A DNA stretch of 64,000 nucleotides from Sindora glabra (Eukaryota; Streptophyta; Magnoliopsida; Fabales; Fabaceae). Below are positions 25,020 to 37,123 of this stretch, piece after piece (the first letter of the stretch is position 1; each line of letters starts with the position of its first letter). The stretch covers positions 69,527,823 to 69,591,822 of the forward strand of contig CM035234.1 in the NCBI GenBank assembly GCA_020226215.1, given 5' to 3'. The notes under the pieces were generated by a model. It searched no databases. It saw only the letters and a list, made by a program, of their open reading frames with translations, and was not told the DNA's origin. The position numbers and the translations under genes were made by a program.

Positions 25020-26510
25020 ATAGAACCAAAGAATATACCAGATACTGTCAATGATGAAAGTAAGGTCAAAGCCATGAAAGATGAACTATATCAATTTGAA
25101 AAAAATGAAGTTTAAAAGCTTATACCTTAACCATCAAATCATTTAGTCATCAAAATCAAATGGGAATTTAGAAACAAACTGGATGGATCAAGTAAAATGG
25201 TAAAAAATAAAGCAAGGTTAATAGTACAAGGGTACAACTAGTAAGAAAGTATTAATTATGATGAAACTTATACACAGTTGCTAAACATGAATCCATAAGA
25301 ATGCTTTTATCATTTTCATGTTTTAAAATTTTCAAACTTTATCAAATGGATGTAAAAAGTGCTTTTTTAAATGATTTTCTAAATTAGGAAGTTTATGTTA
25401 AATAACCTCCTAGATTTAAGAATGAAGAAAGACTGAATCATGTTTTTAAACTTATAAAGGTTTTTATGTAGATTGAAACAAGCTCTAAGGATTTAGCATA
25501 AAAAGCTAAGTAAGTTTCTTCTTGAAAATGGTTTTATAAGAGGAAATGTTAACATAACCCTTTTTACCAAAATCATTAAAAATGACATTCTAATTGTGCA
25601 ATCTATATGGATGATATAATCTTTGGATCTACTAATGAGTTTTTTTGCAAGGATTTTGCAAATCCCACAAATAAAGAATTTGAAATAATTATGATAGGAG
25701 AGGTTGCATTCTTCTTGGACTTCAAGTTAAAAAAAAATAGATGAAGGAATATTTATTAATCAAGCAAAATATATAAATAAGCTTCTAAAGAAGTTCAAAA
25801 TGGGACATGAAAAATCCATTGGAACTCCATCCACAAAATTAGACAAAAATGACAATAGTAAGCTAGTTAATGAAAAACAATATAGATGTATGATTGGTTT
25901 TCTTCTTTATTTAACCACAAGTAGACTAGATATTATGTTCAGCATTTGTTTATGTGCTAATTATTAATTAAATCCTAAAGAATCTTATTTATATGCTATT
26001 AAAAGAATTTTTCGATATTCACTATGAACGAGGAACTATGGCCGGTGGGATCTCAAGGATAGTTCTCTCAATCTAGTCAAACATACTAATATTGATTTTG
26101 CAAGATGCAAATTAGACAAAAAAAAAAAAAGCACAAGTGGAGCATGTTAGTATTTAGGATAGAGAATTATATCTTGGTATAATAAAAAATAAGCATTAAT
26201 TGCACTTTCAATAATTAAAACCTATTGTACTCAAGTTTTTTAGATTAAAAGGCAATTTGAGGATTATGATTTGAATTTCACTACTATTCTTATTTTTTAT
26301 GATAATACTAATTCTATTAATTTAACAAGAAATCCTATACTGCACTTTAGAGATAAGCATATTGAAGTCAAACATTATTTTATAAAAGATCATGTGCAAA
26401 AGGGAGAAATCTTACTTGAATTCATAAATATAGAAAATTAGTTAGTAGATATCTTTAGGAAACTCTTATATAAAGATAGGTTTCACTATATTAGGAAAGA
26501 ATTGGGAATG
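25020..26510 (+). pseudogene. Sirevirus-like reverse transcriptase and RNase H
   Basis: The frames contain FKLYQMDVKSAFLNDFL (25331-25381), the catalytic box YMDDIIFGST (25607-25636; YVDD is usual, and Met is a tolerated alternative in retroelement RTs) and an RNase H tail with DHVQKGEILLEF near 26390. IRKELGMVDL comes at the end. These place the element in the SIRE branch. Several stops interrupt it. Confidence 0.82.
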
Positions 26511-27033
26511 GTTGACTTAATTAATTTCATATTTTCCATGATGCATATATATATGTTATTCTATGCCGATGTGAGTATAAAACTATAATCAAAATTATTA
26601 GGATATAGCAAATGCCTGTATTGGTATTAATGTGCATATGCTTTTGATATAATTGCAAGTTCGACTTGTTAATTTTTTTTATCATCTCAATGGATTTGTA
26701 GCTTTATTTCTGAAATATTTTAGCCATCTACTTAGTAAAGACATGAGTATCTTATACTAATAATTTGCTTCAACATGTCCCTTGCAAATCTATCATGTTC
26801 ACTTGATTAGCTCATGTTCCATATACTAATGCCTCACTGTTTGGTTTGTTTCTTAACTTTTCTTCTGTGTGTTATGTGGTTCTTTTGTGTCTAACTATCA
26901 ATTTGTGCATACTTGTTTTCTTGGCCTACTATGCTTTCCGATCTAATAAGTTTCTATTTTTGCCTTTTTGTTTCATATATTACTACTATGCTTATATATG
27001 CCTTTTATTTCTCCTATTTGTTTTGTTTATGAT

Positions 27034-27252
27034 AAAAGGGGGAGTGGTATGTGTGTAAACATTTTTTGCTTGCATAATCTTAAGGGAATCATTATTAAGA
27101 TATCTTCATATTTAGGGGGGAGCTAGATCTTTGTATATGATAAAAACTCTCTTAATGATAAATCCTCTCTTGATTATAATTTTTTCTCCTTTCCTTGCAT
27201 TTTAAATTTATAAAATCTTTGTAGGCTTTATCAATATCAGAAAGGAGAAGAA
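27034..27252 (+). other. Multiple polypurine tracts before the Sirevirus 3' LTR
   Basis: AAAAGGGGGAG at 27034-27044, AGGGGGGAG at 27114-27122 and AAAGGAGAAGAA at 27241-27252, the last directly adjoining the LTR. The last would be the functional plus-strand primer; repeated purine tracts are a known Sirevirus trait. The hydrophobic frame at 26846-27058 overlaps this zone and looks like an untranslated-region artefact. Confidence 0.6.
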
Positions 27253-30200
27253 TGAAGAACTAAATGGGTTAATAAAAATTATATTTAGGACTAATCAATC
27301 ATAAGTTGATATGTGGACTTAATTAATTTATTTATAATTCAATTTATTTGGGCTCATTTAATTGGGATCTCTTCCTCAAACCTATAATTGATTTTATAAA
27401 TATATTTTAGGCTTCCACTCTTTGTTCTCTAAAAGCCCAAAATGGCTTAACCATTCGATGATCATATTTCATATAATTATTTTGAAAATGCTAAAACATG
27501 GCTACTCTTCTAAATTTAAAACTCCAATGGCCATCTTTGTTGTTAAGAATCAATCTCATACTTTGGATTATACTTAAGAAAGAAATTTAAATTAGAAGAG
27601 GAAATTTCAAAATGCATTAGAGAAATTCAAATTCAAAATTTTCCTACAAGTGCTAAGATTGATAAGAATATTATTTCTTTGTCAAAAGGTACAACTAGTT
27701 GTCCAAGGAAGTGCAAAATACTATTCTTAGCTTTTTGAAGGAAGGTGAAGGAAAAATTAAAAAATTTGGAAAGATAGCATGTAGGTCACTATCTCTGATG
27801 AAATTCAATTTTAAAGTTGCCAAGTGTCTAAATTAGATCTAGTCTCTCTCAAATTAAATTTTTTAACACATGGGACATTGAAGACAACTTGGAAAGCAAG
27901 TTACCTTTTCCTTATAAATAGGCTTTATTTTATTAAAGGAAGACACATCAAGTTATTGAATTACAACTTGAAATTAATCTCTTCTTTTTTTCTTAAAAAG
28001 TTGAAGCTCTTCTTCATCTTGTCTTAATCTAAAATTTGCCTATCCACTCAAGGAGTGTTAGAGAGAGAAATATTGTAAAATCTCCTAGTGAGATGGTGGA
28101 AAAAAATACCTTCTTGTGAATTATTGAAATCTTATTATAGATTGATGAGATCTTGTAAAGTTAGCCAGCATTTGAAATCCTAGTGGAGTTTAGATAGATC
28201 TTGTAAAGTTAGGTAGATGGTGAAAATCCTAATAAAGATTAGGTGAATCTTATAAAGTTAGGCATTGTAATTTTGATCAAAAGGTGGATGTCTTGATAAC
28301 TTGAGAAGAAAGGAGTAGACTTAAAAGGCATTCTTATTAAACCATCAAATCTCTACAAAAATTCCTAGTATTTGGGCTTGTTTGGTAAATAGTATTTTGA
28401 AGAGTTTTTAGCTCGTTGACTTAATTTTTAGCTAAAATAGTTGTTTGGTAAATAGCTATTTGGAGCAACTTTTACCTTTGAATTAGTTGTTTTTAAAAAT
28501 ATTGCAATATGCAGTGTTTTGCTTTAGTTGATGACTGATATATTTATAAAATAATTGAATTATCCCTAATAAATTTTTACAATTACCCATTTGTCCTCCT
28601 GAGACTAGCGCTCTACTCTTTCTTCCACTGTCAACATATAAAAATTAATATATGCAAAAAAAAGAGCCAGTGTCTTTCTAGAAAAGGGAGACGTGTATCA
28701 AATTTCTATTTTATTATTTTGCCAATATTTCTATTTATAGTTTTTATCCATTTGCTGGTGGACCTACATATTTTGATAAATTGTCTTATGCTCATTTTTA
28801 GATAAAATTTCATGCAGCCTACATTGTTTTACTTTATTTTCCTAATTAATAAAAGTAAATATATAAAATACATATAATAGTATGCATTATAAAATAATAT
28901 AAAAAATATATTACATTATATCTATAGCAATACTATTTAATAATATTAACATTTAGGATAAAAATAATAGAATCGAATATAAAAATATAATATTATGAAA
29001 AAAATGAAATAGTGCATAAGTTATAAAATCTTAAATAAATAGTAGTTGATGTAATTTAAGTTGAAAAATAATACTTAAAAAGTGATATCAAAAGAATGTT
29101 TAGTAAATTTAAGTAAGTAAATTAATGGGATTTTAGTTTTTAAATATTTTTATTAGATAATAGTTTATATAGTTAATTATTTAATTAATAATTTCTATAT
29201 TAAAATTTTTTATTTAATATATTATTATAATAAAATTAAATTTTTCATGTTAATTATGTTTATATTATTAGTATTTAAGTTGTGAACAATCACAATAAAT
29301 ATGAAGTGAACATAATAAAAGAAAAAAAGACATAAATGAAAAAAATAATAAAAAAAGTGAATAGTACTTTCTATATTAAAATTTTAACATATTTAAACAA
29401 TTTTATAATAAAATTAAACATATCTTGTTAATTACATTTATTTAAATTTATGATATTAATATCTAAAATGTCAACAATCACAATGAAACACAAAAAATAT
29501 TAAAAATCAAATATTTATTTTTGTATATTTCATTTAAAATTAATCTTTAATATATTTTATATAATTTTATAGTAAAAATAAAATATATTATGTTATATTA
29601 TTTAGTGATACTGATATTTGAATTATGATTAATATAAGCGAATATAAAGAATTAAAATTAAAATAATTAAATATAATTCTATTAAATTATTTTTAATATA
29701 TTTAAAATATTTTTATAATAAAAATAAAATATATTATGTTATATCAATTTTATTCAATAATATTTATATTTAAGTTATAAATAATATAAAAATATATAAT
29801 AAAATAAATAAAATATATATAATATACAACAAAATAATAAATCAAGTAAAATAAAAAGAATACTCAAATAATTTATAAAATATACTTAGACTCATATATG
29901 TCATTTTGCATAAAAATAATTAATTATAAACAGTTAATTTTTTTAAATACTCTTATTCAAATAGCTAATGCAATCAGCTAATACAATCAAACAGCTAACA
30001 TCTAATTGAATCAGTTAATCATTATAACTATGAGCTAATTGTCAAACAAGGCCTTTATTTTTTTTCCCTACTCTTTTAATTTTTCAAAGATTTAATTCTT
30101 TAATTCAAGAAAAATATGCAATCAATTTTTTACTTCTTTTTCTTGAAGGAATTATTTGAAAAAAGAAATTTAAGGTACTTTCAATCTTTACATATTTTTG

Positions 30201-30335
30201 AAACAATATATTCATCAAAATACTAAGAATTTCTAACTTGCATCTACACGATCTTGAACCATTTTTAATACAAAATTTTCACTTGAAATTATCTTAAAAG
30301 TTAATTCATCTCCTTTTGGCTTATAGGTTCTATCA
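27253..30335 (+). repeat. Sirevirus-like 3' LTR, split by a transposon
   Basis: 27253-28373 and 30054-30335 align with the 5' LTR; the gap is the 1680-bp insertion 28374-30053. Without it the LTR is about 1.4 kb, equal to the 5' LTR. It ends CTATCA followed by the target duplication AATAT. The plus-strand frame at 27824-28027 is LTR sequence, not a gene. Confidence 0.85.
28374..30053. mobile_element. Non-autonomous DNA transposon with terminal inverted repeats
   Basis: Left end GGGCTTGTTTGGTAAATAG and reverse complement of right end GGCCTTGTTTGACAATTAG match at about 15 of 19 bases. Both sides carry TTT (28371-28373, 30054-30056), compatible with a 3-bp target duplication. The uninterrupted 5' LTR acts as an approximate empty site. 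The interior is very AT-rich and has no coding frame. The termini resemble PIF/Harbinger-like MITEs, but TTT is not their usual TWA target, so the superfamily is uncertain. Confidence 0.72.
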
Positions 30336-30801
30336 AATATAATAAAAAATTAAGTATATAAATAATTAATTATAAACAGTTAATTTTTTTAAATACTCTT
30401 ATTCAAATAGCTAATGCAATCAGCTAATACAATCAAATAGCTAACATTTAATTGAATCAGTTAATCATTATAACTATGAGCTAATTGTCAAATAAGGCCT
30501 TTATCTTTTTTTCCCTACTCTTTTAATTTTTCAAAGATTTAATTCTTTAATTCAAGAAAAATATGCAATCAATTTTTTACTTCTTTTTCTTAAAGGAATT
30601 ATTTGAAAAAAGAAATTTAAGGTACTTTCAATCTTTATATATTTTTGAAATAATATATTCATCAAAATACTAAGAATTTCTAACTTGCATCTACACGATC
30701 TTGAACCATTTTTAATACAAAATTTTCACTTGAAATTATCTTAAAAGTTAATTCATCTCCTTTTGGCTTATAGGTTCTATCAAATATAATAAAAAATTAA
30801 G
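29914..30801. repeat. 446-bp tandem duplication across the element edge
   Basis: Unit 1 (29914-30359) and unit 2 (30360-30801) are nearly identical: six substitutions and a one-base indel were counted. Each unit carries the last 140 bp of the DNA transposon, the final 282 bp of the Sirevirus LTR and some flank. The duplication must postdate both insertions. Confidence 0.9.
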
Positions 30802-30805
30802 CATA

Positions 30806-33800
30806 CATTTGACATTACCAAAGTGAGATTTAATAGCCAACTTCTATATATTTTTTTATTTTAAAATTACAAGTGAGTGAAAGGATGGGAAATTATAACA
30901 AAAATAAAAATAAAGAATTAGTAGTGCTGACTATGAAATTTGAGATATGTAATTATCACTACCTTTATAAATGATAGACTAAACATTATGTTTATTTTTA
31001 ATATCTTGAAAATTAAAAACTTATATATTTAATGCACATGTGAATTCTGGATGCTATATGTATGATTGGTTATAAAAATTTAGTGAGGAGAACTTTTCTA
31101 ATTAGGAAAATATGAAGCATAGCTTAATGTCATATTATTCTATTAAAGTTTCAAAACTTACAAATAACTTTACTTGAAGTATTAAAAACACTAAAAATAT
31201 TGGCAATTTAGTTCCAAAAAGAAAAGAAAAGAAAAGAAAAGAAGGCATGTGAGTCACTTAAATGTTTCAAACTGTTTTTAACATAAATTCTGTTAGTTTG
31301 TAAATGGATTTTCTTCTAAAATAACAATAGAGTTAATTATGTGATGCATTTATGATATAATTAACAATAAATATTTTAAATAAATTATTACTGAAACTAA
31401 TTTTGCTACATTTGAAGAGTTTCTTTTATTTTTTTATTGCTTAAAAAATAGTTATTCAAAGCCATAAGTGACTCTCTTTCCCTTTATCTTATTTCTTTTA
31501 ATTGAAATTTTAGTATTTTTAGTATTTTAAAATTTTGAGAGGTTGTTTGTAAGTTTTGAAACTTTAAGGAAGTTATACGATAATAGATCAAGTTTCAAAA
31601 TGTTTTTTTGTATATTATTTTAAAAAATGCATTCAAATTGTACAAAAATTATAATTACTTCTTTAATTTAAAAATCTATACAAGTATTCTCTCTAGTCAT
31701 GAAACACACCACCCACAAACTCACCTTAAATATTCCATTAAGTAATTATTTCCCCCTTTGTTAAGTAAATAAAAACTTGCACAATCAACAAATAAGAGGA
31801 AAAAAATCACGAACAAATATCATAAATTCATTTGCAAGCCAAATGATTCTAGCACAAATATTACCAAGAAAATATAAAAAATGAAGAAGAAAATATATTT
31901 GGAAATTGTAATTTCAAGTTACTCTTGAAATGTTTTTATGAAAGTTTTTTTCTTTGATTTTTTGTGCTTTAACGATAGAGAGAGAGAGAGAGAGAGAACA
32001 CAAAATTAAGGTTTCTTTTGTTTTAGTTCCTAATAAAATTATTAAAAAAGTTGCTTTTATTTTGAGAATAACGTAGCAATTAAATGTTATTTAACTTAGA
32101 ATCATACATAGAAAAATAAATAAAATATTTGATTATATTCTTAACAAAATGTGATTGATTAGAGTAAAGCACAGTGTAGAGTTTCAAATTAGATAGGAGG
32201 TCAGTATAATTTCCATATGATTAATTTAAAGTCAAGAAACTGACTCACATATAACCTATTCTATTAACATTTTGCCCGACTGAAATAAGTTTTTTTAAAA
32301 AAAATAATATGTGCAAATTTTAATTACATGAATTTTCTTCTTTTATTTTATTTAATTTAGAAAAGAACTTTTTATATAACCCAGAGCCAACTAACTCACA
32401 AGGCCCAAACCACTACAAAGATTCAAACAAATTAAAACAGAAAAAAAATTCAAACTCTAAGCATATGTTTGGCACAACAAATAAGTTAACTTGTGATTTA
32501 TTGATTTGGTCAATAAAATATAAATTACTAAATTTATTTGGCATACTAGAAGTTAATAAACAATAAGTTCTTATTTGATGGGTTTTATAAAATAGTTTAT
32601 TTTTCTAAAAGATAATTTTATAGTATCTAGACAAAAGTTTGGATATAAATACCTTAATTGACAATTATTATATGCATTTGTCACTTGCACTATTATGTAA
32701 GGCTTACATTATTTATTACCTAAATAAGACAATAAGATAAAATTTCCTTTTTGACCCACTTACTTTTTATATTTATTAATTACACACCTTAATGTATTAG
32801 ATACAATATTTTTCCAAAACATTTATACAATTTTTTCTTTTTCTTAGCTTACATTCATTCGTGACATAAAAATTATAAAAATGTAATTATTTAGTAAAAT
32901 TAATATTAGAATTTCATATATTATATTATTGATAAAAAATTTAAATAAAATGAGTCATGTTATTAAAAAAGTAAATATAATCATAAATTATTATTTTTAG
33001 TACAAATAATTTAATAATTTTTCATAATTTAAAAATAGATGATAAATAATAGTGTAAAATTATTTTATTTATAACATCAACAAATCAATTTAAATTCTAA
33101 AAATTAAAAATTAGTTTACTCAATAATTTTTTTATTTCAATGTGTTAAAACAATGTAACAAAATTTTGTAATATCACTTACTATGTTATTGAGAACTACT
33201 ATAATTTTTCTACATTTAATAAAAATTTTAGTTATTTTTATTTTTAATGAATTAACTTATTGTTCATCAATAACATTAAAAGTATATTACATGGTTAATA
33301 TAAAATTTTATAAAAATAAGCTTAAAAAATAATTAAAATATAGGATAAAAAGTAAAAATGAAAGTATTAGCTCATTATATTTAATATGATATCTAAAACT
33401 TAATTCATAGGTCATTAATGATGATTGAAAATATAAAATTTTATAAATTAAATCAAATTAAATTTTACTTAAAATAATTATCAAAAAGTATTCTTATCTT
33501 TTTTTTTCTTTTGGTAATATTAGGAATAGTTAAATCACTAGGCACATACACAAGAATACAAGGAATCAAACTCTAAATATAGTGGAAGGTGCAAAACCTT
33601 CAAGGGATATGATGTGCCACTTGAGTCAAAGATTCTTAATAAACAATAAAAATATACTCTTATCCTAATATATGACTTTATATAATATTTATTTAATTAA
33701 ATTTACTTTTTCTTAAATTTATATTTGATTAAAAGTTTTATATTTGCATTTTTAAACCATTGTGATATTTATTAAACATTTGATTATAGAATAATTTGTT

Positions 33801-35127
33801 TAATAAATAAATAAACTTTAAATTAAATAAAAATTAAAATTTGATTTAATCATGTTTCATTCATCCTTTCATTATTATTGATAAATTATGAAGAAATATG
33901 TAATAATCTTATGTTAATCTAATTAATACAAATTAATATATTTATAATTACTTTTACATATTGATAATATATTTCATAAAATAAATCATCATGTCAATAT
34001 AATATGATAATTATATGATTATTCATGATTATATAGTAAAATATAAAATAGGCATTGAATTTTGATGTTTATTCAAACCAATTAAATTCAATTTTTTCCT
34101 TAGTGTGTTGGATAATTTTTTTATATATTGAATAAAATTCAAATTATATACTAAAGAATCAAATTAAAAGGCTTTTCAGCAAGATAAAAATAATCACTTT
34201 TAATTTCTATTAAAATATAATAAAAATAAAAAATAAATAATGTTAGTTATAAAATTTAAAAAATATAATAACTATTACTTTTAAAGATAATATTTAATTA
34301 TTATATTTTCTATAAATATAATTTACCCTTATTTATTTTTTAAGAAGAAATGAGATTTAGGGGAGGGTTCATGAGAAATAAAATATAAAACTTCTTTGTT
34401 AACTCTACTCATATTAAAATTGTTATAAGAATTAGTTATATTTATAAAAACAATAATATTTCATTTGACATTTAACAATATTCTTAAGAAATTAAGTTTA
34501 TATTTTTAAATTATATTAATATGTGATTCAAATATAACAAAAAGGTAAAAATTTCTTCTAATCTTAATAAGTGAAGCAAAAATTTCAATAGATGAACAAT
34601 GTATGATTAAAGATAAGAAAATTCGTTAATAACAAAATATTATGGGTATTTTTGTAGCATATACAATTGATTAGTAAAATAAATTATCAATCAAATTATT
34701 GTAACTCTTAAATTTGATGATTAAAAAATTAAATGGTTCAAAATATATCATTTATTTAAAGTATCCATATCCCAACTTCTATTTTAGGTATGAAAAAACT
34801 ATCTTTTTTTAAATTTACCCATTTTTCAATTAAAAGATAATTTATATCCTAATTATGTAAATAAATATTTAATGTGTCATTATTAATTCAATATAAATAA
34901 ATAAAAAGTAAGTAAATAAACATGTAACATTATAAAATATAATTAATTAAATTTTAAATAATTATAGTATTATTTGAATATTAAGTAATCGTTAAATGAA
35001 TAGTAAATATGTAATGTCATAGGCATAAGTAATTAAATAAATAATTATATTATTATTTTAAATATTATAATTATATTAATGCAATTTAATATAAAATAAA
35101 TATGAATTAATTTAATTGATAAATAAC
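30806..35127. other. AT-rich spacer without recognisable genes
   Basis: No coding, RNA or complete transposon signal was supported. It holds a short AAAAG run (31217-31240), a (GA)n tract (31974-31997) and a MITE-like left end near 32465-32580 that resembles 867-1000. Confidence 0.6.
31974..31997. repeat. (GA)n microsatellite
   Basis: About 11 GA units in AT-rich spacer. Confidence 0.85.
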
Positions 35128-35508
35128 TTTATGTTTGGAAACTATTTTTAAAAGCAGTTTTCTATTTTTAAAAATAAAAAAATAAAAGAATTTGTTTGTT
35201 TTAGTTTTTATTTTTTGTTTTCAAAAATTATTTCCAAAACATGTGTTTTAAAAATAAGAAAACAAGAACAATTTTGAGTTGTTTTTGTTTTTCTATTCTC
35301 AAAACATATTTTATTAATGACATTATTGTAATTTAAGATTATTTTTAGAATAAGTTACTAAACAGAGAAATTATAAGGTGCCCCAGGGTTTGAAACCCCT
35401 GGAGTACTACTGTAATTTTTACATTGTTTTTAAAAACTATTTTTAAAACTTATTTTATAAAACTATTTTAAAAATAAAAAATAGAAAACACAAACAATCA
35501 GACCCTAA
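35128..35508. mobile_element. MITE with A/T-rich inverted arms and a tRNA-like core hairpin
   Basis: The left arm (TTTGGAAACTATTTTTAAAA onward) and the reverse complement of the right arm (TTTAGGGTCTGATTGTTTGT onward) share long TTTTTAAAAATA blocks. At 35383-35402 the core holds CCAGGGTTTGAAACCCCTGG, a near-perfect palindrome containing GGTTTGAAACC, one base away from a tRNA/SINE B-box-type sequence. Arms are low-complexity, so the exact limits are uncertain. Confidence 0.4.
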
Positions 35509-35589
35509 ATTATTTTAATATATTTTTTATACCATTTTATATTTTTCAACCCTTTTAACGATTAATTTTGTTAAATTATTTCAATATAA

Positions 35590-35661
35590 TCAGATATTAA
35601 TTAACATCTACTCGCGGCAAATACAGCTAATGTGCGATAACTAAGAAACTGAGACTCGGAC
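35590..35661 (+). promoter_or_regulatory. Possible proximal promoter/5' leader of the candidate host exon
   Basis: Base composition shifts here: CTCGCGGCAAATAC and GTGCGATAAC give CpGs in otherwise CpG-poor DNA just before the ATG at 35662. No clear TATA box was identified in the 100 bases upstream. Confidence 0.3.
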
Positions 35662-35821
35662 ATGAAAGAACTGAACTCATTTCTTCTCTTACCTCAAGAT
35701 CTAGCTCCCTCATCTCTGGAGTCAGCACTGCAGCACATCAACCGGGCCCACGACACCGAGAGACAGATGGCGGCGCGGATCCTTCTACGAGTTGCAACGG
35801 ACGGCGGCGAAACTCCGACAG
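35662..35821 (+). CDS. Candidate first exon of an unidentified host gene
   Basis: An ATG at 35662 opens a frame of 53 codons plus one base, ending at CCGACAG before GTATGACATT, a good plant splice donor (AG/GTATGA). The peptide begins MKELNSFLLLPQDLAPSSLE and later reads AHDTERQMAARILLRVATDG, which would fold as helices. The exon holds over ten CpGs in 160 bp, whereas CpG is nearly absent around it. Codon use and composition therefore look like a transcribed, unmethylated gene rather than repeat DNA. No second exon could be recognised downstream; 35835-36480 is less AT-rich and might hold intron or further exon pieces. It may be the first exon of a gene with a transposon-filled intron, or a gene fragment. 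Product not recognised. Confidence 0.45.
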
Positions 35822-36519
35822 GTATGACATTTACAACCAATTGCCTCATATTTTGGATTTTAATGACAGTGCTGCCCTTTTTTCATTACCCATTTAGTCC
35901 ACAACGGTTCCTTCTCTTATTTAACAAACGTTCCAGAATTTAAGAGTGATTCCTCCAAGTTATTTACCAAAAGACCAACTAGTTTTCATTTACCAAACTT
36001 ATGTTGCCAGCCATTTTATTCCTCAAGCTCGCAATGTATTTTTGAAATCTACCTAGCCGTTAAAATAGCAGTGGAAGCTCAATTGCTCCATTTATGAAGA
36101 TGTCCTATATCAAGGAGATAACTTCTGATTTTTTTTTTTTTTTGGAAAAATAACTGACGAGCACTCTTCTAAAAGATTCGAGTCCATTGTCTGTGCCGCA
36201 ACATATATATAGTCATACAATTAGGTAGGGTCCAAACATTTCAGTATTGGTTTTTGACATTTTAACTAAGTATTAAAAGGCATTGTGTTATGTCACCACG
36301 ATGTACCGGTCAGTATATTATCTTTCATTGAAATTAATTTATACTTCCTTGATTTCTCGAAGGAGGTTTCCGTGGTACAAATTCACTTTTGCAAAACTTT
36401 AATGCTTGATTTTTGACATGTGTATCAAGCTTTTCAATGAAAAACATTTTGCTCGCTCATCGCAATCCTTTTAGCGTTCATTTTTATTATCGAGTCCTCA
36501 AAATTTGAATTTTATTTAT

Positions 36520-36900
36520 TTTTGGATGGATTCAAATTTAAAATTGTATCAATACAAATTAATTTTATATTATCATTTATTTAAGTATTATTTTCTTTAT
36601 AAAACATATTAAAAATTTATTGTTGATAAAATAATTAATTGTTATTATAATTTTAGTAATATATTTTTTATTGATGTGAGAAAAATTTTACATTGATAAT
36701 ATATTAGATTTAAACACATCTTGTGTATGCATGATGATTAACAATTCTAAATTTTTATTAAATTTAAATTTCACTGTCTATATAAATAAGTTTTACATTA
36801 TCACTTATTTATATATTATTACATCAAGAAATATTCATAAAATAACTTATTATTAGTAAAAATTCCTAATTATTATTACTTTTTTAAACGATATGTCATC
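36520..36900. repeat. Short inverted-repeat element family, two decayed copies
   Basis: TTTTATATTATCATTTATTTA near 36563 and TTTTACATTATCACTTATTT near 36790 are parallel segments of one small element, also present at 56937-57141 as TTTACATTATCACTTATCTA. No coding content. Confidence 0.45.
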
Positions 36901-36927
36901 TTATTATCCACTAAGAATATATTTGTA

Positions 36928-37092
36928 GGACATGATAGTATAAAATATGATAAAATAGACAAACATGATAGTATAATATAACAAAGTAAAAAAAGGATAT
37001 AACACGGTTAAATATTTGATAAACAACTATATAAATAATTTAATATTATAAATTTATACTATCATGTATTTGTTATATATATATATATAGAT

Positions 37093-37123
<31 letters not shown>

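Larger units (their letters stand above)
19973..30335 (+). mobile_element. Sirevirus-like Ty1/copia element with nested DNA transposon
   Basis: Direct LTRs lie at 19973-21414 and 27253-30335, bounded by the perfect target duplication AATAT (19968-19972 and 30336-30340). The internal part has Gag with a CCHC knuckle, integrase, RT and RNase H in copia order. The element belongs near the Sireviruses: gag and pol motifs resemble SIRE1-type elements. A series of purine tracts (AAAAGGGGGAG at 27034-27044, AGGGGGGAG at 27114-27122) also precedes the 3' LTR, a Sirevirus habit. The primer site is decayed. A 1680-bp transposon lies inside the 3' LTR. All coding parts carry stops. No envelope-like gene was recognised. 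Confidence 0.85.

Noticed and set aside
26846..27058. Hydrophobic frame resembling a membrane protein, possible Sirevirus envelope
   Set aside because: T-rich untranslated region next to the purine tracts; no signal or envelope-like architecture beyond hydrophobicity.
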